A stretch of 64,000 nucleotides of DNA from Streptococcus suis (GTDB taxonomy: Bacteria; Bacillota; Bacilli; Lactobacillales; Streptococcaceae). Both the position numbers and the translations under genes were made by a program. This document shows, piece by piece, positions 17,355 to 27,200 of this stretch. The DNA is taken from assembly GCA_002831545.1 (NCBI GenBank), contig CP025095.1, forward strand, positions 1,736,001-1,800,000, written 5' to 3'. Under the pieces are notes generated by a model, which saw only the letters and a list, made by a program, of their open reading frames with translations, had not been told where the DNA came from and made no database searches. Each line of letters opens with the position of its first letter. Positions within the stretch are counted from its first letter, which is position 1.

Positions 17355-18029
17355 CTTCCTTTCCTCCTCTGTCCATGTATTTCTATCCAGCAGGTGTTCG
17401 GCCCTGCTGATAGCGTCTGTTTGTTGCTGGCTAAATTCACGATTGGCAAAAAATTCCATCCACAAGCGTTGGTTCTTAGCCAATTTTCCCTCACTCAGCT
17501 TGTTCAATTCAATAATAACCATTTCAAATGGTTTCTTCATCTCCCCTTGCTCTCCAAACGGAATTTCCAACACCTGTCCATTTTCCTCAGCTGTCAAGAC
17601 AAAGGAATGGATGGGCTGCTTATCGTCGAAATACTGGGTGGCGACCAAGGCTATGGAATAAACTGGTGAAATCTTGTCGTACATGTCATGGGTTCGTTTG
17701 ACCTTGTCCCGAACATTGGGCAAATCCTTGACCAAGTGCTGACAAGAGTAAGTCCAGAGACGTTTGATAAAGCTGTGTTGGTGAACCACCTGAATTTCAA
17801 TGATAACCTGAGTGCCATCATCCAGTCTGGCTAGAATGTCCACGGTGGTGCTAAAATAACCCTCCCGTTCTTTCTTCAAATCAGCAATCGTTCCATTTAA
17901 AATCTGAACAGACTTGGGACGAAAGCCCAGAAAGGTCTCAATGAAATCAATGGTAATTTCGTGGTCATTAAATATCTTTTTTGCCACGATATCAATCATG
18001 GGATTGATGCTATGTCGAAATTTTGTCAA
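17112..18029 (-). CDS. Rpn family PD-(D/E)XK nuclease, full length
   Basis: 305 residues from the TTG at 18029, chosen because GGAGG lies 7 nt upstream; the longer frame to 18131 has no RBS and would start upstream of the promoter -10. The N-terminal domain carries the PD-(D/E)XK variant: VDILARLDDG then IIEIQV (Asp ... Glu-x-Gln), preceded by NPMIDIVAKKIF. A middle helical region leads to MIDQLAYSAANHF and GRRRGQEEG, three RLEG/RAEG units and a C-terminal helix. Rpn proteins are often labelled transposases, but in E. coli they are DNA nucleases with anti-phage and toxic activity. Flanked by pilin and sortase genes and by three tail copies. Confidence 0.9.
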   Translation of the reverse strand: MTKFRHSINPMIDIVAKKIFNDHEITIDFIETFLGFRPKSVQILNGTIADLKKEREGYFSTTVDILARLDDGTQVIIEIQVVHQHSFIKRLWTYSCQHLVKDLPNVRDKVKRTHDMYDKISPVYSIALVATQYFDDKQPIHSFVLTAEENGQVLEIPFGEQGEMKKPFEMVIIELNKLSEGKLAKNQRLWMEFFANREFSQQQTDAISRAEHLLDRNTWTEEERKMIDQLAYSAANHFGELETSFILGRRRGQEEGRLEGRAEGRLEGQLKIARQMLVEGFADEMIARLTGLSQEDLDGLKGERR

Positions 18030-18095
18030 TTGTGTTCCTCCGATAAATAGAATTGAGCATGACTCTCTATCTATTAATTCGAAGTTCCTAGTAAT

Positions 18096-18124
18096 ATTAT
18101 AGCACTTGAGAGAATTTTTTTCCA
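18096..18124 (-). promoter_or_regulatory. Promoter of the rpn array
   Basis: Minus strand TGCTATAAT (extended -10 at 18101-18096) with TGGAAA 17 nt upstream. It lies downstream of the pilin terminator and shows that the array has its own transcription. Confidence 0.65.
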
Positions 18125-18147
18125 GAGACACTCGGTGTTTTCAAGAA

Positions 18148-18187
18148 AAAATACACCTGCTGATACTTGATTCCAGCAGGTGTATTC
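18148..18187 (-). terminator. Terminator of the pilin genes, separating them from rpn and the sortase
   Basis: Minus strand ATACACCTGCTG, loop, CAGCAGGTGTAT then TTTTTTC: a 12-bp perfect stem with a U-run. Confidence 0.9.
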
Positions 18188-18212
18188 TGTCAACAATATG
18201 ACCAAAGGTAGA

Positions 18213-19076
18213 CTAAGTCTTTTCCCCTTTCTTGTATGTGACCAAGCGGTAGCCTAGCAAGAAGAGAATAATGCCTAGCGATAAAACCGCTATGACCACC
18301 GCATTTCCGGTATATGGGATTTCAATACCGGGAGGTGTAACGGGTTTGTTCTTTATGCGGATGACATCCGAAACATGCGAATCCAGACTAATCTCAAAGG
18401 GAATGGTATCCTGACTGAGAAGATAGCCCTTGGGAGCCTTGATTTCCTGGAGATAGTAACTACCATAGGGAAGCGGTCCTACTTTGAGGTGACCTCCATT
18501 TTCCGAGGTCAGATGATAGGGTTTGCCGTCAATCATCACTTGCCTCAGTTGACCGTCCACCTCTTCCAAGACTTGGAAAGTCGCTCCTGCCAAGGGGGCA
18601 GTACTTGTAGAAACCTTGAGAAAATTCCTATAACCCACTTTTTCCCCCGGTAGTCCAACCTTAGCCTGTATGGTCTGTAGGCGTCCGTCTACCTGGAGGA
18701 CAAAGGGAATGACCTCAATGGTAGTTGCTGACCCCTGCTGTCGAATGTAGTACCAGCCCTTTTTCAGACCAGAAAAACCTACAAATCCTTGAGGAGTCAT
18801 GGGGTCAGAAAGCTGGGCTTGTCCATACAGCTGACTTAGCTCCGCTCGACTCAAGGCATAGAGTTTCTCTGCCAGTTGCTCGGGAGTCTCTCGATCCCCC
18901 TCCGGCAGATACCAGGCTTCAAGACTCAAATCTAGCTTGCCCGCATCCATATGCTCTGGCAAGGAAATGCCGACCTGAATAGAATAGGTATCCTCTGCTT
19001 GAACCAAAAGAGAGGGCAGAGACAACGAACAGACCAGTGCAATTATGCAACAGACTAGCTGTTTAATAATCCTCAT
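18213..19076 (-). CDS. Minor pilin, LPXTG-like (IPYTG) anchored
   Basis: 287 residues: signal peptide ending VQAED, an N-terminal beta domain, a SpaA/Cna-B-like domain (APLAGATFQVLEEVDG to the E-box SYYLQEIKAPKGY), a sorting signal IPYTGN, TM and tail YKKGEKT. The small size, position next to the sortase side and E-box Glu suggest the base pilin that anchors the shaft to the wall, but this role is inferred. It starts 24 nt after the backbone pilin stop and ends in a strong terminator. Confidence 0.88.
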   Translation of the reverse strand: MRIIKQLVCCIIALVCSLSLPSLLVQAEDTYSIQVGISLPEHMDAGKLDLSLEAWYLPEGDRETPEQLAEKLYALSRAELSQLYGQAQLSDPMTPQGFVGFSGLKKGWYYIRQQGSATTIEVIPFVLQVDGRLQTIQAKVGLPGEKVGYRNFLKVSTSTAPLAGATFQVLEEVDGQLRQVMIDGKPYHLTSENGGHLKVGPLPYGSYYLQEIKAPKGYLLSQDTIPFEISLDSHVSDVIRIKNKPVTPPGIEIPYTGNAVVIAVLSLGIILFLLGYRLVTYKKGEKT

Positions 19077-19100
19077 CAGACCCTCCTTTTCTACTCTATC

Positions 19101-21119
19101 CTAGGCTTCTTCTGCCTGACGTTTTTTCATAGCGATGAATGCAAATACCATTGTACTCAAACCAACCACTGTGAAGACAAGGGTACCAATACCACCGGTT
19201 TGTGGAATGGTTACTTTCTTGTTACGAATTTGAGTATGCTGATCAATTGATAATTTAGCTCTATTATCATTCCAGCTACCTTGTTGAACTTGGAATTCAA
19301 TACCTGTACTCAATAATGCATAACCTTCTGGCGCCTTGGTTTCTTCCAAGGTATAGGTACCTTGTTTTAAACCCTTGACTTCAAATTTACCATCCGTAGA
19401 GGAGATAAACGTAAAGGCTTGAGATTTATCATTAACCCATGTCCACTGCATATTCAAGGCTTCATAAGCTGCATCACGTGCTGATTTTTCAGTTTCAGCG
19501 TTTCCATTTTTCAAGGCTGCTCGATACGCTTCCTCTGATTGCTTATATCTGGTCAATTGTTCTTGTTGAGTTTGACTATCCTTCAGTGCAAGGTATTTGT
19601 TTTCTTGGTTTTTCACCACAAACTCTGCACCAAGGAGTTTCTCAATTCCCTGTACATCTGCTTCCTTATCATCTGTCTTGATGAAGCGTTTACCATAAGT
19701 GATAACTTTTGGCTGTTCTGGAACGATTGGTGGTGGGTTGTCCGAAGGGTTGTTGGTTACGGTGAGGATATGACCTTTATCAGCTCCAGGTTCAACAGTA
19801 TAAGTTGGAATGTAACCGTTAATATCCTTTTCGACAACTATGTATTCTTTTGTTGATTTTAAATCAGCATGAGTAAACTCAATTTCTGTTTGACCTGGTT
19901 GAATTGTAATTTCTTCACCAATCTTTTTACCAGTTTCTTTTTCGTAAACAACAAAAGTCGCTGATTTATCTCGACTGCCATCTTTCCAAGTTTTATTGAT
20001 TTTAATTTTCAGCTGACCACCATCTTCTTTTGGTGTAACCGGATCTGGCTCATCATTTTTATCTTCACGTGGGCGGTTACCATAGTGGAAGGTCACTTTG
20101 TTAGGGATTTCAGTATCAACCTTCGCTGAGTCGTTGAGAACACCCTTATAGGTCAACGTAATGTTAACATCCCGATCTTTAGCCGCTGTCTCAATAGCAG
20201 CTAGACCCGCCTCATTCACTTTCACCATGAAGCCACGCTTATCGTCAGTTACTGTATAATGAGTACCTTTCTCTAAACCCGCAACTTCTTTAGAAGCCAC
20301 AGTTAATGAACCTTGGACAAAGTCCAAACCTTCAACCATCAAGTCTTCCCAGACAATTGTCTTGTAAGAAGAGCCTTTTGGAATTTTTGTAGTGATTTTA
20401 TAGTCTATTTCTTCGCCAATTGCGACATTTTTAGTTTGAGTGCCACCTTCAGCAAACTCTTTCGTCACTGTCGGCTTATCCTCTGTGTTCTTTGGATAAA
20501 CGTGGAGAGGGTTATTTGTGCTATCAAAATATCCTGTTCCATCTGGACGAGTAACTGGTAAAACGAGACGGAATGGAACGGCTTTAGCCTCTGTCAATTC
20601 ACTACCTTTATCATTACCTTCTTGCTTGTTGTAGTAAGGTGATGCTACCTTATCTTCTACAAAGATATAAGTGCCATTCGGAAGTGTAAATTCTGCACCA
20701 GTATCACCTGCCTTAGTATTTACACCTGTAGTTCCGTACTCACCATCCATTAGTTGATAGTTTTCATCAATACCTTCACCAGTAATCCCTAGTTCAGTAC
20801 CAGTTTTTGTTACATTACCTTGAGCTTGATCAACTTTCTTCCAAACCTTAAAGTTGACACCCTCAATTTCTTTCGCACTTGTACCGAAATAGTTTGTGAA
20901 CGTACCTTGTTGAATTTGTGTTCCATCATACTTGTGAGTTTGTTGCTTAGCAGCATGGTCAAATGATTCTAAATCCTGTTTACTCATCAAGACCTTATGC
21001 ACCACAACCTTAGTTTGATGCGTATCATCTGCATGTACTAAATGTCGAAGATTTCCCAATGGACCGAAAATCGTTAGAAGAACGGTCAAAAGGGAGAATA
21101 CTTTTGTTAACTTTTTCAC
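19101..21119 (-). CDS. Pilus backbone (major) pilin
   Basis: 672 residues: signal peptide to about 30, an N-terminal domain with VVVHKVLMSKQDLESFD, the pilin motif NPLHVYPKN near residue 205 whose Lys is the polymerisation site, Cna-B domains, an E-box (GTYTLEETKAPEGY), and the sorting signal IPQTGGIGT with TM and tail KKRQAEEA. Intramolecular Lys-Asn bonds are expected. It lies between giant adhesin and minor pilin genes, as in streptococcal pilus islands. SD AAGGAG is seen about 7 nt before the ATG. Confidence 0.93.
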   Translation of the reverse strand: MKKLTKVFSLLTVLLTIFGPLGNLRHLVHADDTHQTKVVVHKVLMSKQDLESFDHAAKQQTHKYDGTQIQQGTFTNYFGTSAKEIEGVNFKVWKKVDQAQGNVTKTGTELGITGEGIDENYQLMDGEYGTTGVNTKAGDTGAEFTLPNGTYIFVEDKVASPYYNKQEGNDKGSELTEAKAVPFRLVLPVTRPDGTGYFDSTNNPLHVYPKNTEDKPTVTKEFAEGGTQTKNVAIGEEIDYKITTKIPKGSSYKTIVWEDLMVEGLDFVQGSLTVASKEVAGLEKGTHYTVTDDKRGFMVKVNEAGLAAIETAAKDRDVNITLTYKGVLNDSAKVDTEIPNKVTFHYGNRPREDKNDEPDPVTPKEDGGQLKIKINKTWKDGSRDKSATFVVYEKETGKKIGEEITIQPGQTEIEFTHADLKSTKEYIVVEKDINGYIPTYTVEPGADKGHILTVTNNPSDNPPPIVPEQPKVITYGKRFIKTDDKEADVQGIEKLLGAEFVVKNQENKYLALKDSQTQQEQLTRYKQSEEAYRAALKNGNAETEKSARDAAYEALNMQWTWVNDKSQAFTFISSTDGKFEVKGLKQGTYTLEETKAPEGYALLSTGIEFQVQQGSWNDNRAKLSIDQHTQIRNKKVTIPQTGGIGTLVFTVVGLSTMVFAFIAMKKRQAEEA

Positions 21120-21296
21120 TATTTTCTCCTTTTCTTTTTTAATCTTTCAGTTTGCTTTTATTACTAGCACCAACTATCTGGGAGATAGTTGGTGGGTGGA
21201 AATCGAACGAACGCAGTTCTTGTCAAAATCTGCAGACTGTACTAAAGTACGTCAAAACCAGTTAACCAAGTAATAAAAGATAAAATGATATGTAGC
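21120..21296 (-). other. Spacer between giant adhesin and backbone pilin
   Basis: 177 nt with a 10-bp hairpin (CCAACTATCT...AGATAGTTGG) and no gene. No U-run follows, so it is more likely an mRNA processing or stabilising site that allows more backbone than adhesin to be made. Confidence 0.5.
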
Positions 21297-24200
21297 CTAT
21301 TTACGTATATGTTTCCAACGTTTTTCTTTTCCTAGCTCGACGGCAAGAGCCAGTAACATCATCACCCCCCCTAATGCAATATAAGGAATAATTCCTATAC
21401 CACCCGTTTTCGGATATTCTCCTTTGCGGAGGTTTTTCACGATAATCAGGTGACTATCCGTATTGTCTAGACTGACGAGGTCGCCTCCATCTTGGATAGT
21501 GATGGCTCCATCTGCGCCTATATCAATATGGATTTCTTTTTCAATCTTTTGATAGCCGTCTGGTGCTACCGTCTCTTTCAAAATGTACGATTTCCCTACT
21601 GGCAAATTGTCAAAGAGAACTTCATCTCCTGTTGTCGTTGTTCTCTTAACAACTGCTGTCGCTTGTGCATTCCCACTTTCTTTCAATTCAAATGTCGCTT
21701 CTAGACGTTGAGCTGAATCACGATACGAGCGTTTTGCCAACTTGAACTGAGAGGTTGTTCGGGTATTTTTCATAGTAAAGACGACAAGACGATTCGTGTC
21801 TGCTCGAGACAATGATACCGTCTCGTCAGGATCATGAAGAAGGATGGAGCCATCATGGTTAATCTGGAAACGGTACTCCTTCTGATTGAGGAGATAGCCA
21901 GATGGAGCCTGTTCTTCCTTCAGAATATAGTATCCGTGTTCAAGATTAATCTGATAGATACCAGCACTTGTCACACCTTGAGCCAATGCCGTATCCCCTT
22001 TTGTCCAGTTAACATCTGTCTTGTAGATAGAGAAGCGAGCATTGTCTAGAAGAGTTGTCTCGTTTGCACTATCTATCTTTTTGACTTGGAAGTTAAAAGT
22101 ACGAATGTTTTTAGCAACCATGACAAGCGTATCCCCCTGCCCTGTCTCAACGGATACAAAAGCCTGATCTGCATCAAGGAGCGTCAAGCGTCCGTCCTCC
22201 CCAATCTGGAGGCGCGTATCTCTGATTTTTGTGTAGCCTGATGGAGCTTGTATCTCTCTAAGGACGTATTCTCCAGGTGGGATATTTGGAAAATCAATCG
22301 TATTATCAAAATGAGAATAGCTGTTACCCTCAAGGGCTTTCATCTGACCATTGATGAGCACTTGCACCTTATTGCTACCATCTGCGTTTGGACCTTCAGA
22401 TGGATAGAGAGCAAATCGAGCATCAGATACTCCGTTAGTTGGATTATCATAGTCGCGCTTCTTAATCTTCAAGCGATAGGTCTTCACCTTGTTTTTCACC
22501 GTGATTTGAATGACTTTGTCATCCGAAAGTGGCGCGACAGCAATAAGGTCGTTGCCATTCTCTACAGTTGTTGTGCCATCCGCAGCAATGATCAATTTGT
22601 ACTTGGTTCCATTTGTCTGGAAGCCTGCTGGGGACTGGGTTTCTTGTAAATAGTAGGTACCCGGTGTCAAGGCTGGAGTTTCTATCTCTCCAGTAGCGCC
22701 TGTCACCAAGTCACTTCCAACCTGCGTGCGTCCATCCTCACCAAAGAGTTTGAAGGTTGCATTTTCAAGCTTGCGGTTCTCATCCCTGCTATCAACCTTG
22801 ATAATCTTCAGTTTCGGTTTGAAGATGTTGGTGAGTTTGAGATTTATCCGTCCATCTTTTGTATTGATTTCCGCATTGGTCGGTGCGCCGTTTGCCAACC
22901 GAACTTGACCATCTGCTCCAACGATAATATCAAACGGTTGAAGCAATTCGTAACCAGCTGGTGCAACTAACTCACTAATCGTATACGTTCCCTGAGGAAG
23001 TTTAAAGACAGCGTTGCCAACGTCATTGGATTGGGTCCACCAGGTCAAGGATTTGTTTGCGGTATCAATCGTTGCACGATACTGTTGTCTATGCAAATCA
23101 TTATCGCTAAATAGCGGAGCTGGTCCATTATTTTTTGCCTTGATTTGCAGCTGAACACCTGCCAAATTGATCGTCGGCGTTAGGTTGCTAACCTTTTCGA
23201 TACTGAAATCTGTAAATGGTCTGTTCTTGACGACAAGTTCTATCTCGTTATTGGCATTCACAGCTTGACCTTCCAACAAGTCTTGTGGTCCTTCCACAAT
23301 CGTAATTTGTCCATCTAGACTGATGGTCAATTTGATTTTCTGGATCGGATTGTAGCCTGTTGGGGCTGTGACCTCTTTGAGGACGTAAGTGCCCGGGCGC
23401 AAATTGCGGAAGGTGAGGCTATTTTCTGCCTGTGTAGTATTGCCTTGGCCCAGTGGCGGCCTCGTCTCGTTCTCATCGTAGAGTTCAAAACGGGCATCAA
23501 GTCCTGTATTTGGATTCGCAAGGTCTCGTTTCTTGATAAGCAAATTGTAGGTGAGTAATTCGTTTTTCACGAAGATTTTCAATACATTTTCAGTAGCGGT
23601 GTCAATCCTAACCTTATCATTTGTTCCAACGAGGGTGAAGCGGCTCACTGTCTTCATCTGCCTTCCGCTATGGGGTCGCTGTAGTGTCTGCAAGTCTAGT
23701 AAGACTGGACCAGCTAAAGCACGATAACCAGTTGGCGGTGCGACTTCGACAAGGGCATAGCGTCCCAGTACCTTGGCTTGTAAAGCCTGACTTACTTGAC
23801 CGTTTGTCAATGTAAAGGTTTGGACGAGATTTTGATCTGTCAGAGCGCCTGTCACCGTTTGTGACGTTGCATCATCTGGAACTTTATAGAGCTTAAATGT
23901 CACTTCTTGTTGGATAGTACGGTTATTCATATCCTGCTTCTCGATTTGAATCTCAGGATGTTGAATATTCCCAATTGGGAATGTCTGCCCACCTTGAAGA
24001 CTTACGGACTCCGCTTCTTGGGCTGAGATACGTAGCTCACGAACCCCATACCATTTGTTTACGACTTGCTCTTCATTTCTCACACGAATGTAGCGAGCCA
24101 CTATGTCCGTGTTCAAATCGACCAATCCATGCTCTGTATAAGTAGACAGTGGGAAATAGGTGCGTCCATCTATTGAGTACTCAAGTGTGAAGCGGTTGAA

Positions 24201-27200
24201 TCTATCTAGCGGATTGTGCAGAGTGCCTTGCAAGTAGTGAATGTGTCGAACACGTTTGACGCCTTGTAAGTCAACCCCTAGATAAGCTCCAGCAGGAATA
24301 TTATCTCCTTGACCATTGAAATTCTGGTAGGTCACAGAAGTTGTATCACTTCCATCAATTGCGTCTCCATCTTGTCCTGACTGGATATTGGATAAGTCAG
24401 GGGACTTGAAGAGGGTTGCACCTGCGACACGTTCGATCTGAGCTGCGTTCGCTACTTTATAGAGAGAAACTCCTGAGCGACTCACGGATACCTTATAGGT
24501 AATCGGCTCGACCATATAGCCCGCTGGTGGTGCTGTCTCGACTAGGGTATAAGAACCGTAGGTCAGGTTAGTAAACACGAAGTCTTCTGTCGCAGCATGT
24601 GTCTGAACGGCTGATACTGCGGTTGCGTCATTGTCCTTGGTCAATGTAAAGGTCATCTGACCCGTGATAAGACTCGGCAAGTCTTCCAATCCCTTGATGC
24701 GTTTGGAAATGCGCAGGGTTTTCTTACTGTCGTTTTTCACCGTCAGTTGAAGCGTATTGCCACTTGATGCACCAACTTGTAGAAGCTCCGTATCTCCTGA
24801 CAGGATTCGTAATTGACCTGCCTGCGTGATTTCAAGTCGAACTGGATCTACTTGAATATAACCTGACGGCGGTGTTACTTCTTTGAGGACATAAGTGCCA
24901 GGGAGCAACTGGCTAAAGGTATGTGAATGGTCACTTTCGTTGGTCTGACCTTCCGTAATCTTACTTATCCCATCTGCATTATACAGTCCAAATGTCGCTA
25001 TCAATCCTTGTTGAGCATTCTGGGCATCCCGTTTCAAAATCTTGAGGTCATAGGTTTCTCTCTCATTTTTAACGGTGATTGGGATAATCTTATCCGCACC
25101 CTGATCTTGACTAGCTCCAACCTCAATCTTACCATCAGCATTAGTAATCTGAGCCGAACCATTGTCAGCAATGACAATTCGGTATTTCAGACTATTGGCC
25201 TGATAATCTGTCGGAGGCTGACTTTCTTGCAAATAGTAGGTACCTGGTTCCACGCCTGGAAGCGTGATTTCACCGTTGGTGTCTGTCGTCACTTCCTGAC
25301 CTATCTGCGTATTTTCATCCGGTCCAAATAGCTTGAAGCGAGCACCTGCTAGCTTACGGTTGACATCACGGCTGTCGACTTTGGTAATCTTTATCTTAGG
25401 CTTAAAGACGTTGGTGAGTTTGATATTGATCCGTCCATCTTTTGTACCTTGACTGACCTGCTCAGTATTTGTTCCCTGAGCAAGCTGGACACTACCATCT
25501 TCTGCCACAGTGATATCGAAAGGCTGTAGCTGCTCGTAACCTGCTGGTGCAGAGAGTTCGCTGATGGTATAGGTTCCTTGTGGTAGCTGGAAGACAGCAT
25601 TTCCTGCTGCGGAAGTATTCCATTCAAGGGCCTTTTCAGTGTCAATCACACGACCCTGATAGTTTGTTTCATGCCAGCTTCGATTACTAAATTGCGGCAT
25701 CTGATTGCCATTCTTAGCCTGAATCCGCAACCGCACACCTGTCAAGGTTGTCTCGTTGCTACGTTTGTCCACCTTCTGAATACTGATTGGCGTATAGGTG
25801 CGGTTTTTGATAGTGAGGCTAATGGTAGTATCAACTGTGTTACCCACTTCTACCATTCTGGTTGGGGTATCCAGTACACTGACCTGACCATTGTTCGCAA
25901 TGACAATCTTGAAGTCTCTTAATGGATTATAATTGATTGGCGTTTGCAACTCTTTGAGAATATAGGTACCCGGTCTTAGCTGACTAAAGGTATAGGAATG
26001 ATCGCTTTCGTTGGTCTGACCTTCTGCAATCTTGTTTGTCCCATCTGCATTAAAGAGACCAAATGTCGCAGTCAAACCTTGTTGAGCATTCTGGGCATCC
26101 CGTTTCAAAATCTTAAGGTTATAGACTTTCTGTCTGTTTTTCACCTGCAATTTCAAAACATTGTCATTTGCTGTGCTGCTGGTATCGACAGTCACCTTAT
26201 CTCTAGAGGATAGGACCGCAAACCGTGTCACATGTTTGTTTTTTGTATCTGAATGTGCCTGACGTGCCTCGGTTGCCTCAAGTAGGACTGGCTGGCTCAA
26301 TCCAATATAGCCATCTGGGGCTTGGGTTTCGACCAAGGCATACTTGCCAAGTTCCTTGATGAGCAAGGTTTCATTACCAGTCTGTCCATTGGCTAGTTGG
26401 AAGGTTTGAATGAGATTGTTATCATTAATGGCAGTGGACAGGGTAGTTTCTGTAGTATCTTCCGGAACCTTATAGAGCTTGAAGGTCGCTGTTCCTTGGA
26501 TAATGGCACCTGTCTCACTATCTCGTTTTTCCATTCGGATAAATGGATGTTGGATATTTCCGATTGGAAATGCCTGCCCACCTTGAAGACTTACGGACTC
26601 CGCTTCTTGTGCTGTGATACGTAGCTCACGAACCGCATACCATTTGTTGACGACTTGTTCTTCATTTCTCACACGGATGTAACGAGCAAGAAGGTCGGTA
26701 GACTGTTCAAAGCGTTCAGCCGTTGCTGATGAAGTGATTGGGTAGTAGGTCTCACCATCAATAGAATATTCTACTGTATAGCGATTCATCCTATCCGTTA
26801 CATTACTCTGGTTTCCTTGTAAGTAGAAAACATTTCGAACTCGTTTGACGCTTTGGAGGTCAACGCCTAGATAGGCACCGACTGGGATGGTATTTCCCTG
26901 ACCATTGAAATTATAATAGGTCACAGAAGTTGTTTCACTTCCATCAATGGCATTGCTCTCAGGACCACTCTGAATATTGCTCAAATCAGGAGATGTGATT
27001 AGGCTCGCCCTTTCAACTCGACTCGGTGTCACTTGGTCACTTGTTCGATAAAGGGATACTCCTGCTCGACTGACCGCAACTTTATAAACAATCGGTTCCA
27101 CCATGTAGCCTGCTGGTGGCGCTGTCTCGACTAGGGTATAAGAACCGTAGGTCAGGTTATTAAAGACGAAGTCTTCTGTCGCAGCATGGGTCTGGACGGC

